This document shows positions 13,313-22,715 of a stretch of DNA of 64,000 nt, in pieces. The stretch is taken from the NCBI RefSeq assembly GCF_009363155.1, contig NZ_CP045302.1, positions 3,951,001 through 4,015,000 on the forward strand, given 5' to 3'. The notes under the pieces were generated by a model. That model was not told where the DNA came from. It was given only the letters and a program-made list of their open reading frames with translations, and did not search any database. Numbering within the stretch: position 1 is the first letter of the stretch; each line of letters opens with the position of its first letter. Source of the stretch: Azotobacter salinestris (GTDB lineage Bacteria > Pseudomonadota > Gammaproteobacteria > Pseudomonadales > Pseudomonadaceae). Made by a program: the position numbers and the translations under genes.

Positions 13313-14689
13313 ATGTTCGAAAACCTTACCGATCGCCTTTCCCAGACCCTTCGCCATGTCACCGGCAAGGCCAAACTGACCGAGGACAACATCAAGGACA
13401 CCCTGCGCGAGGTGCGCATGGCCCTGCTCGAGGCCGATGTCGCGCTGCCGGTGGTCAAGGAGTTCGTCAATCGGATCAAGGAGCGGGCCGTCGGCACCGA
13501 GGTTTCGAAGAGCCTGACTCCGGGGCAGGCCTTCGTGAAGATCGTCCGCGCCGAGCTGGAAGAGCTGATGGGGGCGGCCAACGAGGATCTGGCGCTGAAT
13601 GCGGCGCCGCCGGCGGTGGTGCTGATGGCCGGTCTGCAGGGGGCGGGCAAGACCACCACCGTGGGCAAGCTCGCGCGCTTTCTCAAGGAGCGCCGCAAGA
13701 AGTCGGTCCTGGTGGTGTCCGCCGACATCTATCGCCCGGCAGCGATCAAGCAACTGGAGACCCTGGCCGGCGAGGTTGGCGTCGCCTTCTTCCCGTCCGA
13801 TGCCAGCCAGAAGCCGGTGGACATCGCCCAGGCGGCGATCCGCGAGGCCCGGCTCAAGTTCATCGACGTGGTGCTGCTGGATACCGCCGGCCGTCTGCAC
13901 GTCGATGCCGAGATGATGGAGGAGATCAAGCTCCTGCACGCCGCCGTCAAGCCGGTCGAAACCCTGTTCGTGGTCGATGCGATGACGGGCCAGGATGCCG
14001 CCAACACGGCCAAGGCCTTCGGCGATGCCCTGCCGCTGACGGGGGTGGTGCTGACCAAGGTGGATGGCGATGCGCGTGGTGGTGCGGCGCTGTCGGTCCG
14101 CCATGTCACGGGCAAACCGATCAAGTTCATCGGCATGGGTGAGAAGAGCGAGGCGCTGGAGCCGTTCCACCCGGATCGCATGGCGTCGCGCATCCTCGGC
14201 ATGGGTGACGTGCTCAGCCTGATCGAGGAGGCCGAGCACAAGCTCGACCGCGAGAAGGCCGAGAAGCTCACCAGCAAGCTGAAGAAGGGCAAGGGCTTCG
14301 ATCTGGAGGACTTCCGCGATCAGCTGCAGCAGATGAAGAACATGGGCGGTCTGGGTGGGCTGATGGACAAGCTGCCGTCCATCGGTGGCGTCAACCTGGC
14401 GCAGATGGGCAGTGCCCAGGGTGTGGCGGAGAAGCAGCTGATGCAGATGGAGGCGATCATCAACTCCATGACTCCGGCCGAGCGCCGCGATCCGGACATC
14501 ATCAGCGGTTCGCGCAAGCGGCGCATTGCCCTTGGCTCCGGCACCCAGGTGCAGGATGTCGGCCGACTGATCAAGCAGCACAAGCAGATGCAGAAGATGA
14601 TGAAGAAGTTCACCGCCAAGGGGGGCATCACCAAGATGATGCGCGGCATGGGCAGCATGTTCCCGGGCGGTCGGCTGCCGAAGATCTAG
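13313..14689 (+). CDS. ffh: Signal recognition particle protein Ffh
   Basis: Ffh is the SRP GTPase that binds 4.5S RNA and signal sequences of nascent membrane proteins and delivers them to FtsY. The 458-residue protein has the N domain, the G domain with P-loop GLQGAGKTTTVGKLA near residue 106 and DTAGR, and a Met-rich C-terminal M domain (about 330-440) that ends in GSMFPGGRLPKI. AAAGGAA seven bases before ATG 13313 fixes the start. The genes downstream form the rpsP operon with its own promoter. Confidence 0.98.
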   Translation: MFENLTDRLSQTLRHVTGKAKLTEDNIKDTLREVRMALLEADVALPVVKEFVNRIKERAVGTEVSKSLTPGQAFVKIVRAELEELMGAANEDLALNAAPPAVVLMAGLQGAGKTTTVGKLARFLKERRKKSVLVVSADIYRPAAIKQLETLAGEVGVAFFPSDASQKPVDIAQAAIREARLKFIDVVLLDTAGRLHVDAEMMEEIKLLHAAVKPVETLFVVDAMTGQDAANTAKAFGDALPLTGVVLTKVDGDARGGAALSVRHVTGKPIKFIGMGEKSEALEPFHPDRMASRILGMGDVLSLIEEAEHKLDREKAEKLTSKLKKGKGFDLEDFRDQLQQMKNMGGLGGLMDKLPSIGGVNLAQMGSAQGVAEKQLMQMEAIINSMTPAERRDPDIISGSRKRRIALGSGTQVQDVGRLIKQHKQMQKMMKKFTAKGGITKMMRGMGSMFPGGRLPKI

Positions 14690-14766
14690 CGGTCGGTCCG
14701 GCCGCCTCGGCCGTTCGCGGCGTCTCGAGTGGGGCGGGGCTCGTCGGGCGGCTGGTGAAAAGCCGT

Positions 14767-14794
14767 TTGCAAAATGCGGCATAACCTTTAGAAT
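14767..14794 (+). promoter_or_regulatory. Sigma-70 promoter of the rpsP-rimM-trmD-rplS operon
   Basis: TTGCAA (14767-14772) and TAGAAT (14789-14794) are separated by 16 bp and lie about 70 bp upstream of rpsP. Match to both boxes is good. Confidence 0.7.
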
Positions 14795-14866
14795 ACGCGG
14801 CCTTTCGGGCCATGAGCCCAGTGTGCAATCTGGTTTTGCAGCACCGACTACAGGAACGATGTTCAC

Positions 14867-15118
14867 ATGGTAACCATCCGTCTTGCCCGTGGCGGCTCCA
14901 AGAAGCGCCCCTTCTACCACCTGACCGTGACCAACAGCCGCAACGCCCGCGACGGTCGTTTCGTCGAGCGCATCGGCTTCTTCAATCCGATCGCCTCGGG
15001 TGCCGAAGCCAAGCTGTCCGTGGATCAGGAGCGTGCCGCCTACTGGCTGAGCCAGGGCGCCCAGCCGTCCGAGCGCGTTGCCCAGCTGCTCAAGGAAGCG
15101 GCCAAGGCGACTGCCTGA
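14867..15118 (+). CDS. rpsP: 30S ribosomal protein bS16
   Basis: The 83-residue protein is bS16, a 16S rRNA-binding protein required early in 30S assembly. It begins [20 protein letters not shown], the diagnostic N-terminus of the family, and contains the ERIGFFNP motif. It is the first gene of the rpsP-rimM-trmD-rplS operon, separated from rimM by 7 bp. Confidence 0.98.
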   Translation: MVTIRLARGGSKKRPFYHLTVTNSRNARDGRFVERIGFFNPIASGAEAKLSVDQERAAYWLSQGAQPSERVAQLLKEAAKATA

Positions 15119-15125
15119 GTTCGCT

Positions 15126-15662
15126 ATGGACACGACGCCTGCATCCGCCGACGAACTGATCGTTCTTGGCAAGATCACTTCGGTGCACGGCGTCCGCGGG
15201 GAAGTGAAGGTCTATTCCTTCACCGATCCGATCGACAACCTGTTCGACTATCGTCGCTGGATCCTCAGGCGTGGCGATGAGTGGCGGCAGGTGGATCTGG
15301 TCCGGGGGCGCCCGCAGGGCAGGCTCCTGGTGGCCAAGCTGAAGGGAATCGATGATCGCGACGAGGCGCGTGCCTTGGCGGACTTCGAGATCTGCGTTCC
15401 CATCGCTCAGCTGCCTCGGCTGGGTGAGGGCGAGTATTACTGGCATCAGCTCGAAGGCCTGCGGGTAATCGATCAGGCAGATCGCTTGCTTGGCAAGGTC
15501 GATCATCTGCTGGAAACCGGCGCCAACGATGTGTTGGTGGTCAGGCCTTGTGCCGGCAGCTTGGATGACCGCGAGCGCCTGTTGCCCTATACGGAGCACT
15601 GCGTGCTGCAGGTGGACCTGGCAGCTGGCGAAATGCGGGTGGACTGGGATGCGGACTTCTGA
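15126..15662 (+). CDS. rimM: Ribosome maturation factor RimM
   Basis: RimM binds bS19 and helps mature the 3' (head) domain of the 30S subunit. The 178-residue protein has the N-terminal RimM beta-barrel ([17 protein letters not shown], residues 12-28) and a C-terminal PRC-barrel with the YYWHQLEGL and GANDVLVV motifs. Start ATG 15126 gives 7 bp from rpsP; trmD begins 2 bp after the stop. Translational coupling along the operon is likely. Confidence 0.96.
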   Translation: MDTTPASADELIVLGKITSVHGVRGEVKVYSFTDPIDNLFDYRRWILRRGDEWRQVDLVRGRPQGRLLVAKLKGIDDRDEARALADFEICVPIAQLPRLGEGEYYWHQLEGLRVIDQADRLLGKVDHLLETGANDVLVVRPCAGSLDDRERLLPYTEHCVLQVDLAAGEMRVDWDADF

Positions 15663-15664
15663 GC

Positions 15665-16408
15665 ATGCAGGTCGAAGTCATCAGCATCTTTCCGGAGATG
15701 TTCGCCGCCATCCGTGATTTCGGCATAACCAGCCGAGCGGTCAAACAGGGCCTGCTCAGGCTCAACTGCTGGAATCCCCGAAGCTTCACGGAGGACCGCC
15801 ACCAGACGGTGGACGATCGTCCGTTTGGCGGCGGCCCGGGCATGGTCATGAAGATCCAGCCTCTGGAGCGGGCTCTGGCTGCCGCCAGAGCCGCGGTCGG
15901 AGGACGGGCGAAGGTGATCTACCTGTCGCCGCAAGGCCGCCAGTTGAAGCAGCAGGCGGTGCGTGCGCTGGCGCAGGAGGAGGCGTTGATTCTCATTGCC
16001 GGCCGTTATGAAGGAGTCGACGAGCGCTTCATCGAAGCGCACGTGGATGAGGAGTGGTCGATCGGCGATTATGTCCTGTCCGGCGGCGAGCTGCCGGCCA
16101 TGGTGCTGATCGATGCGGTTACCCGGTTGTTGCCCGGTGCGCTGGGGCATGCCGGTTCCGCCGAGGAGGACTCGTTCACCGATGGCCTGCTCGACTGCCC
16201 GCACTACACCCGACCGGAGGTGTACGAGGGAAAACGTGTTCCTGAGGTGCTGCTGAGCGGCAATCATGAGCACATCCGGCGCTGGCGTCTGCAGCAGTCC
16301 CTTGGGCGGACCTCGGAGCGCCGCGCCGATCTTCTGGATAGCCGCTCGCTTTCTGGAGAAGAGCAAAAGCTGTTGGCGGAATACCTTCGCCAGCGGAACG
16401 ATAGTTGA
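15665..16408 (+). CDS. trmD: tRNA (guanine-N1-)-methyltransferase TrmD
   Basis: TrmD methylates G37 next to the anticodon of several tRNAs, preventing +1 frameshifting. The 247-residue SPOUT-class enzyme starts [13 protein letters not shown] and carries the trefoil-knot SAM site around residues 84-145, with [12 protein letters not shown] and [14 protein letters not shown]. It lies third in the rpsP operon. Confidence 0.97.
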   Translation: MQVEVISIFPEMFAAIRDFGITSRAVKQGLLRLNCWNPRSFTEDRHQTVDDRPFGGGPGMVMKIQPLERALAAARAAVGGRAKVIYLSPQGRQLKQQAVRALAQEEALILIAGRYEGVDERFIEAHVDEEWSIGDYVLSGGELPAMVLIDAVTRLLPGALGHAGSAEEDSFTDGLLDCPHYTRPEVYEGKRVPEVLLSGNHEHIRRWRLQQSLGRTSERRADLLDSRSLSGEEQKLLAEYLRQRNDS

Positions 16409-16450
16409 CGTATCGATGGCAGGCCAGGGGTCTGTCTCAGGAGCACTCAG

Positions 16451-16801
16451 ATGACCAACAAGATCATTCAGCAGCTCGAAGCCGAGCAGATGAGCAAAGA
16501 GATTCCGGCTTTCGCCCCGGGCGATACCGTGATCGTGCAGGTGAAGGTGAAGGAAGGCGAGCGCCAGCGTCTGCAGGCTTTCGAGGGCGTGGTCATCGGC
16601 AAGCGCAACCGCGGCCTGAACAGCGCTTTCACCGTGCGCAAGATCTCCAGCGGCGTGGGCGTAGAGCGTACCTTCCAGACCTACAGCCCACTGGTCGACA
16701 GCATTACCGTCAAGCGTCGCGGTGACGTGCGCAAGGCCAAGCTGTATTATCTCCGCGACCTGTCCGGCAAAGCAGCACGTATCAAGGAAAAACTCTCCTG
16801 A
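16451..16801 (+). CDS. rplS: 50S ribosomal protein bL19
   Basis: The 116-residue bL19 sits at the 30S-50S interface. It shows the family pattern [20 protein letters not shown] and the C-terminal [15 protein letters not shown] segment. It is the last gene of the operon and is followed within 20 bp by a strong terminator. Confidence 0.98.
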   Translation: MTNKIIQQLEAEQMSKEIPAFAPGDTVIVQVKVKEGERQRLQAFEGVVIGKRNRGLNSAFTVRKISSGVGVERTFQTYSPLVDSITVKRRGDVRKAKLYYLRDLSGKAARIKEKLS

Positions 16802-16819
16802 TCAGGGTTTTTCTCCTCG

Positions 16820-16850
16820 AAAAAGCAGCCGAAAGGCTGCTTTTTCGTTT
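16820..16850 (+). terminator. Rho-independent terminator of the rpsP operon
   Basis: AAAAAGCAGCC (16820-16830) and GGCTGCTTTTT (16835-16845) form an 11-bp stem capped by a GAAA tetraloop and followed by further T residues. Confidence 0.95.
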
Positions 16851-16948
16851 GCGCGTCCGCCGGCAGGCGTGTAAGTCCTGCCTTGCAGCGCACAACAAAA
16901 AAATCCCGCCAGTGGCAGCCACCTATTTTTTCATCTGGAAGTAGTGGC

Positions 16949-17380
16949 ATGACCCCTAGAGAGCAAGAAATCCAGCGTCGGATCGCGTTATCCGAAACCC
17001 GCATCACCAAAGCGGTCTTTCCGTTCACCACCAACCACCACAACACCCTGTTCGGCGGCACCGCGCTGGGCTGGATGGACGAGGTCTCGTTCATCACCGC
17101 AACGCGCTTCTGCCGCCTGCCGACGGTCACGGTTTCCTCGGACCGGGTCGATTTCAAGCATCCGATCCCGGGCGGCTCGATCGTCGAGCTGGTCGGGCGT
17201 GTGGTGCAGGTCGGCAACACCAGTTGCAAGGTCGAGGTGGAAATCTTCGTCGAAGGCATGTATTGCGGTACCCGCGAGAAGGCGATCACCGGCCTGTTCA
17301 GTTTCGTCGCCATCGACGAGAACAAGCGACCGCAGGCGATACTGCCCGGCTTTCCCATGGAAAAGGATGAGGCAGCCTGA
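16949..17380 (+). CDS. Acyl-CoA thioesterase, hotdog fold (YciA-like)
   Basis: The 143-residue single-hotdog protein contains the FTTNHHNTLFGGTALGWMDE motif typical of YciA/acyl-CoA thioester hydrolases, including the Asp of the catalytic region. Such enzymes hydrolyse acyl-CoA in the cytoplasm; chain-length preference is not readable here. The ATG at 16949 is chosen because upstream in-frame sequence overlaps the terminator and A-rich leader and is not protein-like. Confidence 0.86.
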   Translation: MTPREQEIQRRIALSETRITKAVFPFTTNHHNTLFGGTALGWMDEVSFITATRFCRLPTVTVSSDRVDFKHPIPGGSIVELVGRVVQVGNTSCKVEVEIFVEGMYCGTREKAITGLFSFVAIDENKRPQAILPGFPMEKDEAA

Positions 17381-17449
17381 ACAGGCTGCCGCTGCCAGCG
17401 GGCCGGCGGTCCTCTGGCAGCACTTCTGTCCGTTCTGGCAAGGATCAGC

Positions 17450-18346
17450 ATGCCCTCCATCGAGCATCCACAGATCGAGCGTTTTCTCGAGGCCCTCTGG
17501 CTGGAGAAGGGGCTTTCGACGCATACCCGGGCGGCCTATCGCAGCGATCTCGAGCTTTTCAACGGCTGGCTGGGTGAGCGTGGTCTGGAGCTGGTCGAGG
17601 TGGGGCGCGAACTGATCCTCGATCATCTGGCCTGGCGAGTCGACGCCGGCTACAAGGCGCGCTCCACCGCGCGCTTTCTCTCCGGTCTGCGCGGTTTCTT
17701 CCGCTACCTGTTGCGCGAGGGCGTGATCGCCAGCGATCCGACCCTGCAGGTGGATCTGCCGCAATTGGGCCGTCCCTTGCCCAAGTCCCTCTCCGAGGCC
17801 GATGTCGAGGCGCTGCTGGCGGCGCCGGAAAGCGACGATCCGCTCGGGCTGCGCGACCGGGCCATGCTCGAGGTGCTCTATGCCTGCGGCCTGCGGGTCA
17901 GCGAGCTGGTTGGCCTGCGCCTGGAGCAACTGAACCTGCGCCAGGGCGTGGTGCGGGTCTTCGGGAAGGGCAGCAAGGAGCGCCTGGTGCCGCTGGGCGA
18001 GGAGGCCATCGCCTGGCTCGAGCGCTATCTGGTCGAGGCCAGGGTACTGCTCCTCGGAGGGCGGCCGAGCGACGTGCTCTTTCCCAGCCTGCGTGGCGAG
18101 CAGATGACGCGGCAGACCTTCTGGCACCGCATCAAGCATCACGCCCGGGTGGCCGGGATCGACAAGAGCCTGTCGCCGCACACCCTGCGCCATGCCTTCG
18201 CGACCCATCTGCTCAATCATGGCGCCGACCTTCGCGTGGTGCAGATGCTTCTCGGCCACAGCGACCTGTCGACCACCCAGATCTACACTCACATCGCCCG
18301 GGCGCGCCTGCAGGAGCTGCACGCGCGGCATCATCCGCGTGGCTGA
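17450..18346 (+). CDS. xerD: Site-specific tyrosine recombinase XerD
   Basis: XerD works with XerC at dif to resolve chromosome dimers under FtsK control. The 298-residue protein has the usual SAM-like DNA-binding N-domain (residues 4-90) and the catalytic core with all six residues: Arg149, Lys173, His244, Arg247, His270 and nucleophile Tyr279. Its place just upstream of dsbC and hom matches P. aeruginosa and E. coli (xerD-dsbC), so this is XerD and not a mobile-element integrase. Confidence 0.96.
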   Translation: MPSIEHPQIERFLEALWLEKGLSTHTRAAYRSDLELFNGWLGERGLELVEVGRELILDHLAWRVDAGYKARSTARFLSGLRGFFRYLLREGVIASDPTLQVDLPQLGRPLPKSLSEADVEALLAAPESDDPLGLRDRAMLEVLYACGLRVSELVGLRLEQLNLRQGVVRVFGKGSKERLVPLGEEAIAWLERYLVEARVLLLGGRPSDVLFPSLRGEQMTRQTFWHRIKHHARVAGIDKSLSPHTLRHAFATHLLNHGADLRVVQMLLGHSDLSTTQIYTHIARARLQELHARHHPRG

Positions 18347-18411
18347 ATAGACCGTCCGGCATGTCCCGCCTGTGATAGGCTCTGCCCATTCGCACCATCC
18401 TCGGAGTATCC

Positions 18412-19146
18412 ATGCGCGTTTCCTCGCTTTTCGCTGCCGTGGCGCTTGGCCTGGCAGGCACTCTGGCCCTGGCGGCCGATCCCGACCAGGCCATTCGCAA
18501 GGCCCTGCAGCAGATGCAGCCGGGATTGCCGATCGAGTCCATCGCCGAAAGCCCGATGACAGGTCTCTACCAGGTCCAGCTGAAGGGTGGACGGATGCTC
18601 TATGCCAGTGCCGACGGCCAGTTCGTCATGCAGGGCTACCTGTATCAGCTCAAGGACGGCAAGCCGCTCAACCTCACCGAGAAGGCGGAAAGCCGGGCCG
18701 TGGCGAAGACCGTCAACGGCATACCGGCCAGCGAGATGGTGATCTTCGCGCCCAAGGAGCCGAAGACCCACATCACCGTCTTCACCGACACCGACTGCGG
18801 CTACTGCCAGAAACTGCACAGCGAGGTGCCGGAGCTGAACCGGCTCGGCGTCGAGGTGCGTTACGTGGCTTTCCCGCGCCAGGGTATCGGCTCCCATGGC
18901 TACGGGGATCTGGTGAGCGTCTGGTGCGCCAAGGATCGCCAGACGGCGATGAACAAGGCCAAGGCGCGGGAGAAGGTGCCGGCGGCCACCTGCGACAACC
19001 CGGTCGCCAGGCAGTTCGAACTGGGCCAGATGATCGGCGTGCAGGGCACTCCCGCCGTGGTGCTGGCCAACGGGCAGATGATCCCGGGCTACCAGCCGGC
19101 ACCGCAGCTGGCCAAGCAGGCTATCGCCGCCCAGGCGACCAACTGA
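18412..19146 (+). CDS. dsbC: Thiol:disulfide interchange protein DsbC
   Basis: DsbC is a periplasmic V-shaped homodimer that isomerises wrong disulfides and is kept reduced by DsbD. The 244-residue precursor has a signal peptide ending near ALAA (residue 22), a dimerisation domain to about 85 and a thioredoxin-fold domain with the CGYC active site at 129-132. A second Cys pair (C175 region and C197 region) and the cis-Pro in GTPAVV also match. It follows xerD by 65 bp. Confidence 0.96.
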   Translation: MRVSSLFAAVALGLAGTLALAADPDQAIRKALQQMQPGLPIESIAESPMTGLYQVQLKGGRMLYASADGQFVMQGYLYQLKDGKPLNLTEKAESRAVAKTVNGIPASEMVIFAPKEPKTHITVFTDTDCGYCQKLHSEVPELNRLGVEVRYVAFPRQGIGSHGYGDLVSVWCAKDRQTAMNKAKAREKVPAATCDNPVARQFELGQMIGVQGTPAVVLANGQMIPGYQPAPQLAKQAIAAQATN

Positions 19147-19292
19147 CCGCACGGCCGTCAAGCCGCGCCGTCGGCGCCCTGCGGGCGGTGCGCCAATTGA
19201 CTAAAGGCCGAGTGCTTCGTAATGTGCGGCTCTTTTCTCTGCGGCCGGGGCATGCCCGGTCGTTCTCTGCGGTGAAGATGGGGAGTTTCAGC

Positions 19293-20597
19293 GTGAAACC
19301 GGTCAAAGTAGGCATCTGTGGACTGGGTACCGTCGGTGGCGGCACCTTCAATGTGCTCAAACGCAATGCCGAGGAGATCGCCCGCCGTGCCGGGCGTGAA
19401 ATCGAGATCGCCCAGATCGCCATGCGCAGCGCCAACCCGAAATGCGATATCGCCGGCACCCCCATCGCCGCCGACGTTTTCGAGCTGGTCGACAATCCGG
19501 AGATCGAGGTCGTCGTCGAACTGATCGGTGGTTGCGGCCTGGCCCGCGAACTGGTGCTCAAGGCCATCGACAACGGCAAGCATGTGGTCACCGCGAACAA
19601 GGCGCTGATCGCCGTGCACGGCGACGAGATCTTCGCCAAGGCCCGCGCGAAGGGCGTGATCGTCGCCTTCGAGGCGGCGGTGGCCGGCGGCATCCCGGTG
19701 ATCAAGGCGATCCGCGAGGGCCTGGCCGGCAACCGCATCAACTGGGTGGCCGGCATCATCAACGGCACCGGCAACTTCATCCTCAGCGAAATGCGCGAGA
19801 AGGGCCGGGCTTTCTCCGATGTCCTCAAGGAGGCCCAGGCGCTGGGCTATGCCGAGGCCGATCCGACCTTCGACGTGGAAGGCATCGATGCCGCTCACAA
19901 GCTGACCATCCTCGCCTCGATCGCCTTCGGCATCCCGCTGCAGTTCGACAAGGCCTATACCGAAGGCATATCCAGGCTGACCAGCGCCGACGTCAACTAC
20001 GCCGAGGCGCTGGGCTACCGCATCAAGCACCTGGGCATCGCCCGGCGCACCAGCGAGGGCTTCGAGCTGCGCGTGCATCCGACGTTGATCCCCGCCGATC
20101 GGCTGATCGCCAACGTCAACGGCGTGATGAACGCGGTGATGGTCAACGGCGACGCGGTGGGTTCGACCCTGTTCTGCGGCGCCGGCGCCGGCATGGAGCC
20201 GACCGCCTCGGCGGTGGTGGCCGACTTGGTGGATGTGGTGCGCGCCATGACCTCCGACCCGGAGAATCGCGTGCCGCATCTGGCCTTCCAGCCCGATGCG
20301 CTGTCCGCCCATCCGATCCTGCCGATTTCGGCCTGCGAGAGCGCCTACTATCTGCGCATCCAGGCCAAGGACCATCCGGGCGTGCTGGCCCAGGTGGCGA
20401 GCATCCTCTCCGAGCGCGGCATCAACATCGAGTCGATCATGCAGAAGGAGGCCGAGGAGCACGACGGCCTGGTGCCGATGATCCTGGTCACCCACCGGGT
20501 CCGCGAGCGCTGCATCGACGAGGCCATCGCCGCCATGGAAACCCTCGAGGGCGTGGTCGGCAAGGTTGTCCGCATCCGCGTCGAACAGCTCAACTAA
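19293..20597 (+). CDS. hom: Homoserine dehydrogenase
   Basis: Hom reduces aspartate semialdehyde to homoserine, the branch point to threonine and methionine. The 434-residue protein has an N-terminal NAD(P)-binding GLGTVGGG, the catalytic domain with NGTGNFIL and the EGIDAAHKL segment, and a C-terminal ACT domain (about 355-430) for threonine feedback control. I start at GTG 19293 because GGGGAG lies seven bases upstream and the N-terminus VKPVKVG is conserved; an in-frame ATG at 19278 is an alternative. It is followed by thrC 85 bp downstream. Confidence 0.96.
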   Translation: MKPVKVGICGLGTVGGGTFNVLKRNAEEIARRAGREIEIAQIAMRSANPKCDIAGTPIAADVFELVDNPEIEVVVELIGGCGLARELVLKAIDNGKHVVTANKALIAVHGDEIFAKARAKGVIVAFEAAVAGGIPVIKAIREGLAGNRINWVAGIINGTGNFILSEMREKGRAFSDVLKEAQALGYAEADPTFDVEGIDAAHKLTILASIAFGIPLQFDKAYTEGISRLTSADVNYAEALGYRIKHLGIARRTSEGFELRVHPTLIPADRLIANVNGVMNAVMVNGDAVGSTLFCGAGAGMEPTASAVVADLVDVVRAMTSDPENRVPHLAFQPDALSAHPILPISACESAYYLRIQAKDHPGVLAQVASILSERGINIESIMQKEAEEHDGLVPMILVTHRVRERCIDEAIAAMETLEGVVGKVVRIRVEQLN

Positions 20598-20682
20598 TCC
20601 GCTACAAGCCGCCCGCCGCCCGCCGCCAGTGTCCGAGTCGCTGCGGCTCGGGGCCTGCGGCCCGAACCGAAGGTTTGCACAC

Positions 20683-22092
20683 ATGCGCTACATCAGCACC
20701 CGTGGCCAGGCGCCGGCCCTGAATTTCGAAGACGTGCTGCTGGCCGGCCTCGCCAGCGACGGTGGCCTCTACGTGCCGGAAAACCTGCCGTGCTTCACCG
20801 TCGAGGAGATCGCCTCCTGGGCCGGCCTGCCGTACCACGAGCTGGCCTTCCGGGTGATGCGCCCGTTCGTCGCCGGTTGCATCGCCGACGCCGACTTCAA
20901 GAGGATCCTCGAAGAAACCTACGGGGTGTTCGCCCACAAGGCAGTGGCGCCGCTGACCCAGCTGGGCGCCAACGAGTGGGTGCTCGAGCTGTTCCAGGGC
21001 CCGACCCTGGCGTTCAAGGACTTCGCCCTGCAACTGCTCGGCCGCCTGCTCGACCACGTGCTGACCAGGCGCGGCGAGCGCGTGGTGATCATGGGCGCCA
21101 CCTCCGGCGATACCGGCTCGGCCGCCATCGAGGGCTGCAAGGCCTGCGAGAACGTCGACATCTTCATCATGCACCCGCACAACCGCGTGTCCGAGGTGCA
21201 GCGCCGGCAGATGACCACCATCCTCGGCGACAACATCCACAACATCGCCATCGAGGGCAACTTCGACGACTGCCAGGAGATGGTCAAGGCCAGCTTCGCC
21301 GACCAGGGCTTCCTCAAGGGCACCCGGCTGGTGGCGGTCAACTCGATCAACTGGGCGCGGATCATGGCCCAGGTCGTCTACTACTTCCATGCCGCCCTGC
21401 AGCTCGGAGCACCGCACCGCTCGGTGGCCTTCTCGGTGCCGACCGGCAACTTCGGCGACATCTTCGCCGGCTACCTGGCGCGCAACATGGGCCTGCCGGT
21501 CAACCAGTTGATCGTCGCCACCAACCGCAACGACATCCTGCACCGCTTCATGTCCGGCAACCGCTACGACAAGGACACCCTGCACCCGTCGCTGTCGCCA
21601 TCCATGGACATCATGGTTTCCTCCAACTTCGAGCGTCTGCTGTTCGACCTGCACGGCCGCAACGGCGCCGCCGTGGCCGCGCTGATGGACAGCTTCAAGG
21701 CCACCGGCAGGCTGGCGGTGGAGGACGACCGCTGGACCGAGGCGCGCCGCCTGTTCGACTCGCTGGCGGTGGACGACGAGAACACCTGCGCGACCATCGC
21801 CGAGGTGCATGGCGAGACCGGCTACCTGCTCGACCCGCACACTGCGATCGGCGTCAAGGCCGCCCGCGAGTGCCGCCGCAGCCTGGCCCTGCCGATGGTC
21901 GTTCTCGGCACCGCGCATCCGGTCAAGTTCCCCGAGGCGGTGGAGAAGGCCGGTATCGGTGCAGCTCCGCAGCTGCCGGCGCACCTGGCCGACCTGTTCC
22001 AGCGCGAGGAGCGCTGCAGCGTGCTGCCCAACGACCTCAAGGCGGTGCAGGACTTCGTCAGCCGGCACGGCAACCGCGGCAAACTGCTGTGA
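20683..22092 (+). CDS. thrC: Threonine synthase
   Basis: ThrC converts O-phosphohomoserine to threonine with PLP. The 469-residue protein begins MRYISTRGQAP, as in the E. coli/Pseudomonas subgroup, and carries the PLP lysine at 112 in PTLAFKDFALQ, the phosphate-binding GATSGDTGSAA, and the SVPTGNFGDI motif. With hom it forms the threonine pair, closed by a strong terminator. Confidence 0.97.
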   Translation: MRYISTRGQAPALNFEDVLLAGLASDGGLYVPENLPCFTVEEIASWAGLPYHELAFRVMRPFVAGCIADADFKRILEETYGVFAHKAVAPLTQLGANEWVLELFQGPTLAFKDFALQLLGRLLDHVLTRRGERVVIMGATSGDTGSAAIEGCKACENVDIFIMHPHNRVSEVQRRQMTTILGDNIHNIAIEGNFDDCQEMVKASFADQGFLKGTRLVAVNSINWARIMAQVVYYFHAALQLGAPHRSVAFSVPTGNFGDIFAGYLARNMGLPVNQLIVATNRNDILHRFMSGNRYDKDTLHPSLSPSMDIMVSSNFERLLFDLHGRNGAAVAALMDSFKATGRLAVEDDRWTEARRLFDSLAVDDENTCATIAEVHGETGYLLDPHTAIGVKAARECRRSLALPMVVLGTAHPVKFPEAVEKAGIGAAPQLPAHLADLFQREERCSVLPNDLKAVQDFVSRHGNRGKLL

Positions 22093-22137
22093 AGCATGCA
22101 GCTGGCCACTGAAGCTCGCTGACGCTCGAGCAACGAA

Positions 22138-22168
22138 GCCGCCTCCCGACAGGGGGGCGGCTTTTTTC
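22138..22168 (+). terminator. Rho-independent terminator of hom-thrC
   Basis: GCCGCCTCCC (22138-22147) pairs with GGGGGGCGGC (22152-22161) around GACA, followed by six T residues. Confidence 0.92.
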
Positions 22169-22354
22169 TTTCATATTCCCTCCGTAGCCTGTCCAGGCAT
22201 CGCATGGCCGGCCATGGCGACCGCTGGCGGGCTCTGCTCTCCAGTGCGCGCCATGCCCCCGATGCCTGCAGACGAGCCGGATGGAAACTTTCTGCGTGCT
22301 GGCAAGTCATTTGCAGGCTGTAAGCAGCCTTCTCGTCACCTGAGGTGTTTGGAT

Positions 22355-22639
22355 ATGGAGAGCACGCGTGCATTGCTGGTCGAGGCACTGGCGCCTTACA
22401 AGATCGATATAGGAGCGGTTCGCCCGGATGGAGGTCGGTTGCTGACGCTGCAGAGCGGCACTGGCGAGATTCTGATCGAGCGCCTGCTTCGTCCGGCGCA
22501 ACTGCTGGACAAGTGGTTGCTCATCGATGTGGTGGATGGCCTCCACCGCGACCTGCGCATCCTCGAAGGGCGTCTCCCGCCCAGGGTGATCGCCGCGCTG
22601 GAGGGAGGGCAATGCGCTCGGCAGAGCGCCGTGTTCTGA
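22355..22639 (+). CDS. DUF3509 family protein
   Basis: This 94-residue protein fits the pseudomonad-restricted DUF3509 family, with the pattern EALAPYKIDIGAVRPDGGRLLTL followed by LIDVVDGLHRDLRILEGRL. Family function is unknown; several members in P. aeruginosa are small stress- or growth-phase-linked proteins, but nothing here shows a specific role. It forms a stand-alone transcription unit between two terminators. The ATG at 22355 gives the family's usual length; longer readings extend into thrC's reading frames. Confidence 0.75.
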   Translation: MESTRALLVEALAPYKIDIGAVRPDGGRLLTLQSGTGEILIERLLRPAQLLDKWLLIDVVDGLHRDLRILEGRLPPRVIAALEGGQCARQSAVF

Positions 22640-22652
22640 GCATGACGAGCGA

Positions 22653-22690
22653 CGAAAGGGCCCCGCGACCATCGAGGGGCCCTTTCGTTT
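22653..22690 (+). terminator. Terminator after the DUF3509 gene
   Basis: CGAAAGGGCCCC (22653-22664) pairs with GGGGCCCTTTCG (22676-22687), a perfect 12-bp stem with an 11-base loop, followed by TTTG. It may also serve the minus-strand CoA-transferase gene that ends at 22716. Confidence 0.85.
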
Positions 22691-22715
22691 GTGCCCGGAC
22701 AGTGCAATGTCGGGG

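Noticed and set aside
17450-18346. Tyrosine recombinase as a sign of a mobile element
   Set aside because: The XerD identity, dsbC linkage and absence of att repeats or cargo show a housekeeping recombinase.
18372-20597. Continuous frame joining sequence over dsbC to homoserine dehydrogenase
   Set aside because: The upstream part overlaps dsbC in another frame. Hom has its own ribosome-binding site and conserved start at 19293.
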